A stretch of 34,902 nt of DNA from an uncultured Chloroflexota bacterium (GTDB lineage Bacteria > Chloroflexota > Limnocylindria > Limnocylindrales > CSP1-4), in NCBI GenBank assembly GCA_903822495.1, contig CAIJPD010000055.1, positions 1-34,902 of the forward strand, given 5' to 3'. How positions within the stretch are numbered: the first letter of the stretch is position 1; each line of letters opens with the position of its first letter. A program made the translations under genes and the position numbers. Of the stretch, positions 8,263-15,066 are shown in pieces. Below the pieces are notes generated by a model. That model searched no databases. It saw only the letters and a program-made list of their open reading frames with translations, and was not told where the DNA came from.

Positions 8263-9137
8263 GCGTGGTGGGGCGCCTGGACGAGAGCCCGGCGCGGGCG
8301 GGCGCGGGGTCCACGCCCCGCGTGCCGATGCGTGCCCGCCGGCGCGGCCCGGGGGGCTGGACACTCCTGGCCATGGCCGGGCTGGCTGGCCTGTTCCTCG
8401 CCCTGCCCGTGGTGGTGCTCGTCGGGCGGGCGGTGCTGGACGGCTCGCTGGGGCGAGCGCTCGCTTCGCCGGCGGTCGTCGAGGGCCTGCGCCTGAGCCT
8501 GGCGACCACGGCGATCAGCCTGGTCATCGCCGTCGGGTTCGGGCTCCCGCTGGCCGTGACGATGGCCCGCCGGCGGTTCCGTGGCCAGGGGCTGATCGAG
8601 GCGATCGTGGACCTGCCCATCGTGCTGCCACCATCCGTGGCGGGGCTCGCGCTCCTCCTGGTGCTGGGCCGACGCGGGTTGCTGGGCGAGCCGCTGACCG
8701 CCCTCGGGATCGAGATCCCGTTCACCACCGTCGCCGTCATCATCGCCCAGGTGTTCGTCTCGGCACCGTTCTTCGTGCGGTCGGCCCGGACGGGGCTGGC
8801 CGGCGTGGACCGCGACCTGGAGGACGCCGCGCGCGTCGACGGAGCATCCGAGCCGCAGGTCTTCCGGCAGATCACGGTCCCGCTGGCCGGCCGGGCGCTG
8901 GCCGCGGGCATCGTGATGAGCTGGGCCCGGTCGCTTGGCGAGTTCGGCGCCACGATCATGTTCGCGGGCAACCTGGAGGGCCGGACGCAGACCCTCCCGC
9001 TGGTCGTCTACGGGCAGTTCGAGGGCGGGGACCTTGACCTCTCGATCGCTGCGGCCGCCATCCTCGTGCTGGCCGCGGCGGGGGTGCTGGTCGCGGTCCG
9101 CGTGCTGCACTGGGGCCGGGCGCTGGACTCACTGTGA
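8259..9137 (+). CDS. modB: Molybdate ABC transporter permease ModB
   Basis: This 292-residue membrane protein belongs to the MetI/ModB permease superfamily. After a basic, Pro/Gly-rich N-terminus of about 35 residues come five to six membrane helices. It has the ModB-typical stretch VDLPIVLPPSVAGLALL and the ATPase-docking EAA-type loop EDAARVDGASEPQVFRQIT, followed by SLGEFGATIMFAGN, which is characteristic of molybdate and sulfate permeases. It forms the membrane channel as a homodimer with ModC. The start overlaps modA by four bases (ATGA), so translation is coupled. The next gene, 46 bases on, is an epimerase-like protein rather than modC. Confidence 0.92.
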   Translation: MSVVGRLDESPARAGAGSTPRVPMRARRRGPGGWTLLAMAGLAGLFLALPVVVLVGRAVLDGSLGRALASPAVVEGLRLSLATTAISLVIAVGFGLPLAVTMARRRFRGQGLIEAIVDLPIVLPPSVAGLALLLVLGRRGLLGEPLTALGIEIPFTTVAVIIAQVFVSAPFFVRSARTGLAGVDRDLEDAARVDGASEPQVFRQITVPLAGRALAAGIVMSWARSLGEFGATIMFAGNLEGRTQTLPLVVYGQFEGGDLDLSIAAAAILVLAAAGVLVAVRVLHWGRALDSL

Positions 9138-9183
9138 TGCGGACCTCGCCCTTGCCGCCCGAACAACCCCACGGAGGAGCCCG

Positions 9184-10296
9184 ATGAAGATCCTGGTCCT
9201 GGGCGGCACCGGCCCCACCGGGCCGCTGATCATCGACGGCCTGCTGGCCCGCGGCCACCGGGTGACGGTGCTCCACGGCGGCCAGCACGAGGTGGACCTC
9301 CCCGACGCGGTGGAGCACCTCCACGGCGACGTCCACTTCGCGACCACGCTGGAGGCGGCGCTGGGCAATCGGACCTTCGACACGGTGCTCGCGATGTACG
9401 GGCGGCTCCGCGAGACCTCGGACGTCATGGCCGGCCGCACGGGGCGCCTGATCGCGGTGGGCACCACGGCCGCGCTGGCCGGGCCCCGGGACCCGCGCTG
9501 GGGGCCGATGGGCCGCCCCGTGCTGGTCGCGGACGCAGAACGGATCCCGCCGGATCCCGCCTCGGCCGGGCTGCTGGCCCGGGTCCAGGCGGCCGCGGAC
9601 CACCTGATGGCGCACCACGCGGCCGGCGACTACGCGGCCACGCTCCTGGGCTACGCGATCCTGTACGGCCCGCGCCAGGTGGCGCCGGAGGAGTGGAGCG
9701 TGGTCCGCCGGATCCTGGACGGGCGGCGGCGCCTGGTGATCGCGGACGGCGGGCTGAAGCTGCAGCAGCGGCTCTACGTGGACCACGCGGCCGCGGCCGT
9801 GCTGCTGACCGTGGACCGGCCGGCCGAGACCGCGGGCCGCTTCCTGGCCGTCGGTGAGCGGCCGCTGTACACGATCCGGCAGCGGATCGAGGCGATCTGT
9901 CGGGCGCTGGGCGTCGAGACGGGCCGCGACCTGGACCTGGTGGACCTGCCGTACGAGCTGGCGACGCCCGCGCACTACCTCTGGGGCCGGAGCGCGGGCC
10001 ACAGCCTGGCCGATGACGAGCCCATCCGGGCGCTGGGCTACGCCGAGACCGTGCCCACCGATGAGGCGATCGGGCGCACGGTCCGCTGGCTGCGCGACAA
10101 CCGGGCGGAGCACGCGGCCGAATGGGATGCCCAGGTGGACGACACGTTCGACTACGACGGCGAGGACACGCTGCTGGAGCGCTGGGACCGGGCGCGGACC
10201 GAGCTGGCGGCCATCCAGGTCGAGCGCCGCACGCCGGCGCACCGCTACCGATTGCCCAAGGCGCCGAACGAGGGATGGAGCCGCCCGGGGCGGTAG
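9184..10296 (+). CDS. NAD(P)-binding epimerase/dehydratase-like (extended SDR-type) protein
   Basis: This 370-residue protein begins MKILVLGGTGPTG, the dinucleotide-binding GxxGxxG loop of extended short-chain dehydrogenases. LLGYAILYGPRQ and LYVDHAAAAVLLTVDRP match conserved positions of sugar-nucleotide epimerase-like proteins. I do not see the usual YxxxK catalytic pair at the expected place, so it may be an atypical, CSP41- or NmrA-like member and not a true epimerase. The C-terminal tail is charged and ends PNEGWSRPGR. The ATG at 9184 is chosen because GGAGGA lies just upstream; longer reading would run back into modB. It may be co-transcribed with modAB (46-base gap), but a functional link is unknown. 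The last 30 bases are part of a 32-bp direct repeat. Confidence 0.75.
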   Translation: MKILVLGGTGPTGPLIIDGLLARGHRVTVLHGGQHEVDLPDAVEHLHGDVHFATTLEAALGNRTFDTVLAMYGRLRETSDVMAGRTGRLIAVGTTAALAGPRDPRWGPMGRPVLVADAERIPPDPASAGLLARVQAAADHLMAHHAAGDYAATLLGYAILYGPRQVAPEEWSVVRRILDGRRRLVIADGGLKLQQRLYVDHAAAAVLLTVDRPAETAGRFLAVGERPLYTIRQRIEAICRALGVETGRDLDLVDLPYELATPAHYLWGRSAGHSLADDEPIRALGYAETVPTDEAIGRTVRWLRDNRAEHAAEWDAQVDDTFDYDGEDTLLERWDRARTELAAIQVERRTPAHRYRLPKAPNEGWSRPGR

Positions 10297-10338
10297 CCTG
10301 CGCCCGGCGCCGAACGAGGGATGGAGCCGCCCGGGGCG
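10261..10338. repeat. 32-bp perfect direct repeat at the 3' end of the epimerase-like gene
   Basis: Bases 10261-10292 and 10307-10338 are identical (starting GCGCCGAACGAGGGATGG) and are separated by 14 bases. The first copy encodes the end of the epimerase-like protein; the second lies after its stop and reaches the stop of the leftward oxidoreductase. It looks like a local duplication. Confidence 0.85.
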
Positions 10339-10341
10339 AAC

Positions 10342-11319
10342 CTAGCGGGGGCCGCCGTCGTCGGCCGAGCCGCGAACCGCCAGCGCCGCCCGGATCGCCG
10401 GCAGCACCTCGGCCGCGATCTCGCGCATCTGGCGCTCCTCGTCCGTGACCGGGTGGAAGATCACCAGCCGCCCGCCCAGGTCCACGATCTGGAGGGCCGC
10501 CTCCACGATCGCGGACGCGGGCCCCATGGCCGCCACCTTCTCGGCCTTCTGCGGATCGCGGTAGTGGTCCGCCAGCCAGCTCCGGAGGGCCGGCCCGCGG
10601 CTGCCACGTCGGTCGTCGAGCGCCAGGTAGAGCCGCTTGCCCAGCCCGAAGCCGGCTTCCGGGCGCCCGGCCCGCGCCAGCTCCTCCCGGACGAACGCGA
10701 TCTCGCGGCCAAAGTCCTCCATGGAGACCGAGCCGGCCCCCAGCCAGCCGTCGCCGAGGGCGACCGCGCGCCGGAGCGCGTCGGGGTGGTGGCCGCCGAA
10801 CCAGATCGGGGGACCCGGCCGCTGGACCGGCGTGGGACGGATCATCCAGTCGCGGATCGAGAGGGTCGCCCCGTCCACGGAGGTCCGTTCCCCCGTCCAG
10901 AGGCCCCGGATGACGGCGATCGAATCGGACATGCGCGCGGCTCGCCGGGCAGGGTCCAGCCCCACCGCCCCAACCCGCTCGCGGTCGACGCCCAGGCCGA
11001 CGCCCAGGTCCAGGCGCCCGCCCGAGATCCGGTCCAGCGAGGCCGTGGTCCGGGCAAGCTCCACCGGCGAGCGGAGCGGCAGGATGATCACCGCCACCCC
11101 GAGGCGGATCCGGCGCGTCACCGCGGCGGCGGCCGTCAGCAGGACGAGTGGCTCCAGCACGGGCTGGTGGCCCTGGATCCGGTCGAGTGTCCAGAGGCCG
11201 TCGTAGCCGAGTCGCTCCGCGGCGCGGGCAAAGCGGGCGACGTCCGGCAGGGGCTCCCGGCCCTCGCGAACGTCCTGGGGGACCGCGATCCCGAACGAGA
11301 CGGCGACGGGCGGGCTCAT
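10342..11319 (-). CDS. Luciferase-like (LLM class) flavin or F420-dependent oxidoreductase
   Basis: This 325-residue protein is a TIM-barrel luciferase-like monooxygenase or reductase. Signatures in order are FARAAERLGYDGLWTLDR near the N-terminus, TRRIRLGVAVIILPLRSPVELARTTASLDRISGGRLDLGVGLG in the core, and the ALGDGWLGAG phosphate-binding loop further on. The pattern RLGYDGLWTLD plus SGGRLDLGVG is common in coenzyme F420-dependent members of Actinobacteria and Chloroflexota, but an FMN enzyme cannot be excluded; the substrate is unknown. It follows the E1-like gene on the same strand by only 19 bases, with a weak GGTGG ribosome site, so the two are probably co-transcribed. This places a metabolic enzyme in the same transcript as the modifier-activating enzyme. 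Confidence 0.85.
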   Translation of the reverse strand: MSPPVAVSFGIAVPQDVREGREPLPDVARFARAAERLGYDGLWTLDRIQGHQPVLEPLVLLTAAAAVTRRIRLGVAVIILPLRSPVELARTTASLDRISGGRLDLGVGLGVDRERVGAVGLDPARRAARMSDSIAVIRGLWTGERTSVDGATLSIRDWMIRPTPVQRPGPPIWFGGHHPDALRRAVALGDGWLGAGSVSMEDFGREIAFVREELARAGRPEAGFGLGKRLYLALDDRRGSRGPALRSWLADHYRDPQKAEKVAAMGPASAIVEAALQIVDLGGRLVIFHPVTDEERQMREIAAEVLPAIRAALAVRGSADDGGPR

Positions 11320-11338
11320 CAGTGGTCCACCGGAAGGG

Positions 11339-12001
11339 CTACTCGGGGTCCTCGGTGGTGAGGAGCATCGAGGTGGAGAAGTCGATGATGTGCTCGTAGG
11401 TCTGCGATTCGCCCCGGCCGAAGCGCTTGACCTGGTTGGCCACCAGCGAGGCGATGCCGAACGTGGAGTAGATGGTGGCCTGGGCCGTGCACAGCTCCTG
11501 GGAGCCCTCGGCGTCGCTGAAGAGGGTGGCCTCGTACGCGGAGACGCCCATCGGGTTGGTGGGCGAGACCGTCAGAACCCGGCCCACCTCGCCGCCCATC
11601 CGCGCGTCGATGTACAGCTTGACGCCGGCCTTGTACCGGACGCAGTTCTCCCAGATCGCCCGGCGGGCCGCCATGCTGTCGACCGCCGAGATCACGATCC
11701 CGCCGAACGTGCGCTTCGTGACCCGCTCGTTGATCGGCGTGATCTCCGCGTCCACATACTCCCGCAGGATCTTGGCCAGGGCCTCCACCTTGGGAAGTCC
11801 GATGTCCGCCATCCGGTAGAGCTGGTTGGGGAGGTTGTGCGGCTCGACCGTGTCGTCGTCGAAGAACGTGATCCGGGGACAGCCCATCTTCACGAGGGCC
11901 ATGGCGATCGGCGAGCCAAGGCCGCCGACCCCGACGAGGTTGACGTCGAAGTCCAGGTCGGACGGGGAGACGATGTCGAGCTGGCGCCAATAGTCGATCA
12001 T
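11339..12001 (-). CDS. Minimal E1-like (ThiF/MoeB-family) ubiquitin-like-activating enzyme
   Basis: This 220-residue protein is a stand-alone adenylation domain of the E1/ThiF superfamily. It shows the ATP-binding glycine loop VGVGGLGS (residues 23-30), the acidic strand end FFDDDTVEPHNLPNQLY (47-62), the lysine of IGLPK (71), and SAVDSM (105-110) with the metal-contact Asp108. Cys171 in ELCTAQATIYSTFGIAS is the best candidate thioester cysteine. There is no zinc-binding CxxC pair and no ubiquitin-fold domain. The usual NLxRQ arginine is Asn here (NLPNQ). It would adenylate the C-terminal glycine of the ubiquitin-like protein encoded at 13.5 kb and pass it to the E2-like protein. It is divergent from the E2 gene, with a 116-base shared spacer. 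No Shine-Dalgarno is seen; TATGCT lies six bases before the ATG. Confidence 0.85.
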   Translation of the reverse strand: MIDYWRQLDIVSPSDLDFDVNLVGVGGLGSPIAMALVKMGCPRITFFDDDTVEPHNLPNQLYRMADIGLPKVEALAKILREYVDAEITPINERVTKRTFGGIVISAVDSMAARRAIWENCVRYKAGVKLYIDARMGGEVGRVLTVSPTNPMGVSAYEATLFSDAEGSQELCTAQATIYSTFGIASLVANQVKRFGRGESQTYEHIIDFSTSMLLTTEDPE

Positions 12002-12117
12002 CGGCCGAGCATACAGGGTGATGCGCCCCTACAATCGGGCGAGACGGTGAGAGGATCCGGCGGTGCCGGACAAGTGGGTGACAGCGTGATGCAGACCCTC
12101 CCGGGAAGGTCCATGCC
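12002..12117. promoter_or_regulatory. Shared divergent promoter region of the E1 and E2-JAB-Ubl transcripts
   Basis: On the minus strand TATGCT (12013-12008) is separated from the E1 ATG by six bases, fitting a leaderless start. On the plus strand TACAAT (12030-12035) is the best -10 for the E2 side, giving a leader of about 75 bases. GGAAGG lies nine bases before the E2 ATG. No good -35 boxes are visible for either. Confidence 0.4.
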
Positions 12118-12792
12118 ATGAGCGTTCCCAGCAACGCCGGCGTCCCCGGCAAGCCCCAGGGCGAGGCCGCCGACCCGGCCGAGGCGGTGGATGCCGCGAG
12201 CGCAGCCGAGATGCGGGCCGCCTACGTCGCCGCCTGCCTGCACGACGTCGAGCGCGAGCGCGTCCGCCTGCGCGACCAGATGGAGACCCGGCGCGCGGAG
12301 CTGACCCGCGTCTCCGCGGAGCTTCGGATGCTCAGCCGCGAGCTGCATGCCGGCCGCAAGAAGCTGGCCGGCCTGGAGGAGGAGGCCGCCGAGGAGCGCG
12401 CCCGCTTCGAGCGCGACTTCGACGAGATCATGGCGCTGCCCGGTGTCCGCCGCGTCGAGGCGGTCGGCAGCCTGATCCGCGTCCTGACCGACACGATCTT
12501 CATCGACTACGAGAGCCACCGCTACCGGATCGGCGAGTTCGCGCTGGAGCTTGGCCTGGACTTCGGGATCAAGGTCGTCAACCTCAACAACACCAGCTGG
12601 GCCACCGGTTGGGACCACCCGCACGTCCAGGGCAGCTACCCGTGCCTGGGCAACCTCAAGGAAGGCTGCGAGATGCTGCTGGGCGAGTTCCAGCTGGTCC
12701 CGCTCGTCTCGCTGCTCATGCAGTTCCTTGAGTCGTACGACCGGGTCTCGGCGTATGGGCCAATCACCCTCTGGAAGCGGGAGGACGCATGA
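12118..12792 (+). CDS. E2-like ubiquitin-conjugating protein with N-terminal coiled coil
   Basis: This 224-residue protein has a long Glu/Arg-rich helix at about residues 30-105, strongly predicted as coiled coil by its heptad-like hydrophobics. An alpha/beta domain of about 115 residues follows. Within it, NTSWATGWDHPHVQGSYPCLGNL (residues 158-180) matches the E2/UBC active-site region: HPH corresponds to the HPN motif, and Cys176 in PCLGN to the catalytic cysteine. The following helix LVSLLMQFLESYD fits the UBC C-terminal helix. It would accept the ubiquitin-like protein from the E1 as a thioester. The stop overlaps the JAMM peptidase start by four bases, so the two are co-translated. The call rests on motif and operon context; overall similarity to known E2s is low. 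Confidence 0.75.
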   Translation: MSVPSNAGVPGKPQGEAADPAEAVDAASAAEMRAAYVAACLHDVERERVRLRDQMETRRAELTRVSAELRMLSRELHAGRKKLAGLEEEAAEERARFERDFDEIMALPGVRRVEAVGSLIRVLTDTIFIDYESHRYRIGEFALELGLDFGIKVVNLNNTSWATGWDHPHVQGSYPCLGNLKEGCEMLLGEFQLVPLVSLLMQFLESYDRVSAYGPITLWKREDA

Positions 12793-13439
12793 GCCTTCGG
12801 AACGTCCACCTGCACGGCGACGGCCCGTCGTCGGAGCCAAGGGGCTGGGACGCGCTGGGCAACGAGATCAAGCTGAAGCCTGCCCCGCCGCGCGCGGTCC
12901 TCGCCGACCGGCGTCTCTCCTTCACCCCCGAGGTCTGGCGGAAGATCTTCCTGTTCACCACCCAGTGCCCGGTGGAGATCTCCGGTCTGGGGCTGGTGGA
13001 GCCGGACGGGCCCACGGGTGAGGACTTCAAGGTCACCGAGCTGTTCATGGTGACGCAGGACGTGACCGACATCCAGACGCGGATGGACCAGGAAGAGGTC
13101 AGCCTGCTGGTCAGTCGCCTGGTGGACGAGGACCGCGACCCAGCCAACCTCCGACTCTGGTGGCACAGCCACGCCCGGGAAGAAGTCTTCTGGTCCGGCG
13201 AGGACGAGGAGACCATCGAGCACTTCGCCAACGACTGGATGATCTCCCTGGAGACCAACCACCGGATGCGGACACTGAGCCGGCTGGACCACTATGCCGT
13301 CCGGTCCACCACCTGGGTCTGGGTGGACAAGCCGGCGGAGCCGGTGACCGCCACCGATGACGAGATCCTGGAGATCCGGCGCGAGATCGCCGGCCTGATC
13401 CGCCGCGGGCCGTTCGCGGCCCCGCGAGGGCGTGGATGA
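12789..13439 (+). CDS. JAB/MPN-domain metallopeptidase (deubiquitinase-like)
   Basis: This 216-residue protein has a complete JAMM zinc motif: Glu63 in PVEISGLG, then WWHSHAREEVFWSGEDE with His126, His128, Ser136 and Asp139 in the exact H-x-H-x7-S-x2-D spacing. JAMM peptidases of this kind cut the isopeptide bond after the terminal Gly-Gly of ubiquitin-like proteins, or trim their precursors. Because the partner Ubl here already ends in Gly-Gly, removal from targets is the more likely task. There is no signal peptide, so it acts in the cytoplasm. The N-terminal 45 residues and C-terminal 40 are charged extensions. It overlaps the E2 gene by four bases, and the Ubl gene starts 49 bases after its stop. 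Confidence 0.9.
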   Translation: MSLRNVHLHGDGPSSEPRGWDALGNEIKLKPAPPRAVLADRRLSFTPEVWRKIFLFTTQCPVEISGLGLVEPDGPTGEDFKVTELFMVTQDVTDIQTRMDQEEVSLLVSRLVDEDRDPANLRLWWHSHAREEVFWSGEDEETIEHFANDWMISLETNHRMRTLSRLDHYAVRSTTWVWVDKPAEPVTATDDEILEIRREIAGLIRRGPFAAPRGRG

Positions 13440-13488
13440 CCATCCCCTCTGCCGCCCAACGGCCCAACCGCGACGCGAGGAGAGCGCA

Positions 13489-13698
13489 ATGACCATGAAT
13501 GTTCGGATCGTCCAGCTGGGCCGCGGCGTCTACAAGTACGCGGCCGAGGAGGGCGCCTCGATCGCCGACGGCCTCGCGGCCGCGGGCATCTCCGTCGAGC
13601 ACATGGACGTGCGCGTCCGCGGCCGGCCGGCCAAGGTGGAGGACATCCTCCGTGACGGCGACCTGGTCACCGTCATCCCGCTCATCAAGGGAGGGTGA
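13489..13698 (+). CDS. Ubiquitin-like beta-grasp protein ending in Gly-Gly
   Basis: This 69-residue protein has a beta-grasp fold of the ThiS/MoaD/ubiquitin type: a first beta hairpin (NVRIVQLGRGVYKYAAEEG), a helix (IADGLAAAGI), and late strands (MDVRVRGRPAK, DGDLVTVIPLIKGG). It ends exactly with the activatable Gly-Gly, so no processing is needed. ThiS- and MoaD-type sulfur carriers end the same way, and the fold alone cannot tell them apart; the neighbouring E1, E2 and JAMM genes make a protein modifier more likely. The ATG at 13489 is chosen because GAGGAGA lies a few bases upstream; a second ATG two codons on is possible. It follows the JAMM gene by 49 bases in the same operon. Confidence 0.88.
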   Translation: MTMNVRIVQLGRGVYKYAAEEGASIADGLAAAGISVEHMDVRVRGRPAKVEDILRDGDLVTVIPLIKGG

Positions 13699-13744
13699 CG
13701 CAGCCGCCCCGGGCCAGAACCCGGCGCGATTGACGTCCTGATTG

Positions 13745-13765
13745 CCTCGCCGACGCGGGGCGAGG
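13745..13765 (+). terminator. Hairpin between the Ubl and bicupin genes
   Basis: CCTCGCC (13745-13751) and GGCGAGG (13759-13765) pair over a seven-base loop. No T-run follows, so it may be an attenuator, a weak terminator or an mRNA-stabilising hairpin. Confidence 0.4.
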
Positions 13766-13787
13766 TAGCACTGAGAGGATGGGGCCC

Positions 13788-15014
13788 ATGGCAGATCACG
13801 AGCATCAGCATGCGGGTGCCAAGACGTACTTCACCCAGCACAAGGAAGACGAGGAGATGCTGCGCACCCGGGAGACGCGCCTGGGTGAGCCGCAGATGAC
13901 CGGCGACCGCTGGTGGCCGCACGAGAGCTGGAAGTGGACGGACCTCTACCAGGAGGGCGCCAAGCTGACCAGCTACGAGCGCTGGCTGGCAGAGCGCGAG
14001 CTTGCGCGGCGCGAGGAGCGCAAGACCATGCCCGCGATCATCCGCGGCAACGAGGTCGTCTTCGAGGACACCCGCGCGCCTGGCGTGCGTGTCGGGTACA
14101 TCACCTCGCCCCACATGGGCCAGGGTGCCCCCACGCACACCGTGGAGATCTGGCACCTGAAGCCCGGCGCGCGGACGCTCAAGATCCGGGACTACGAGTC
14201 CGTCGTCCACGTGCTCTACGGCAAGAAGGGCCACAGCACGATCTACGGCGAGCCCTACGAGTGGGAGACCCACGACTCGCTCCACGTGCCGGAGGGCGCC
14301 TGGTTCCAGCACTTCAATGACAGCGACGAGGGTGCCTACCTCATGATCGGCCGGGACGGCCCGCTCATGGAGCAGGTCTACACGATGGCCGTCATCTACA
14401 AGGGCGACTCGTTCAGCGACCTGCCCGACGACTTCAAGCCGCAGCATCCCTTCACCAAGGAGCTCGTGCCGGTCGACTACGTCGAGGGCATCAAGTGGAT
14501 GTCCGAGATGCAGATGTCGCATCACCACGGCCGCCAGACACTCGAGGCCGAGAGCCGGTCGCATCGCAAGCTCATGAAGGGCAGCGAGGCGGTCATCCAG
14601 CGCTCCGAGCACAAGGGCGACTGGAAGGTTGGCCTGGTCGACCGGTTCGTGGGCTTCAACAACCGCGTCATGTCGATGTACGTCCACCAGCTGCCGCCCT
14701 CCTGCCACACCGAGACGCACAAGCACGGCTGGGCGACGGTGTTCGTGCTGTCGGGCGCGGGCTACTCCATCGTGGACGGCGAGCGCTACGACTGGTCGGC
14801 CGGCGACATGATCAACGTGCCGTCCGGTGCGTGGCACCAGCACTTCAACACCAGTCCCAACGTCTACTCGCAGCACCTGCTGATCTCGCCGCAGGCGTTC
14901 CGGAACTCGACTCACCTCACCACGGGGTCGGTGGAGGAGTCGGTCGAGGCGCTCCCCGAGCTCGCGGGGGACGGCACCACGCCGACCGGCCGCTGGTGGG
15001 AAGGCGGCGCGTAA
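13788..15014 (+). CDS. Bicupin protein, gentisate-1,2-dioxygenase-like
   Basis: This 408-residue protein has two cupin barrels. The second keeps metal ligands: HTETHKHG (His311 and His313, perhaps His307) and VPSGAWHQHFN (His350), a three-histidine pattern like gentisate dioxygenases; the glutamate of the classic cupin motif is absent. The first barrel has matching architecture (VPEGAWFQHFN) but no HxH pair, so it is probably structural. A ring-cleaving or related iron dioxygenase of aromatic acids is plausible, but the substrate cannot be assigned. The ATG at 13788 is preferred over the one at 13779 because GAGAGGA lies eight bases before it. It follows the Ubl gene by about 90 bases and ends at a strong terminator. 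Confidence 0.8.
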   Translation: MADHEHQHAGAKTYFTQHKEDEEMLRTRETRLGEPQMTGDRWWPHESWKWTDLYQEGAKLTSYERWLAERELARREERKTMPAIIRGNEVVFEDTRAPGVRVGYITSPHMGQGAPTHTVEIWHLKPGARTLKIRDYESVVHVLYGKKGHSTIYGEPYEWETHDSLHVPEGAWFQHFNDSDEGAYLMIGRDGPLMEQVYTMAVIYKGDSFSDLPDDFKPQHPFTKELVPVDYVEGIKWMSEMQMSHHHGRQTLEAESRSHRKLMKGSEAVIQRSEHKGDWKVGLVDRFVGFNNRVMSMYVHQLPPSCHTETHKHGWATVFVLSGAGYSIVDGERYDWSAGDMINVPSGAWHQHFNTSPNVYSQHLLISPQAFRNSTHLTTGSVEESVEALPELAGDGTTPTGRWWEGGA

Positions 15015-15029
15015 CCCTCGCCATGCTGG

Positions 15030-15066
15030 AGGCCCCCGCCCGACAGGGTGGGGGCCTTCTTCGTTT
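15030..15066 (+). terminator. Strong intrinsic terminator after the bicupin gene
   Basis: A 12-bp stem (15030-15041 with 15046-15057, one G-T pair) closes a GACA tetraloop and is followed by TCTTCGTTT. It ends the rightward Ubl-cupin transcript. Confidence 0.9.

Noticed and set aside
11339..13698. Assigning the E1 and Ubl simply to thiamin or molybdopterin synthesis (ThiF/ThiS or MoeB/MoaD)
   Set aside because: No thiG, thiE, moaE or related gene is nearby, and an E2-like and a JAMM gene are; still kept as the main alternative.
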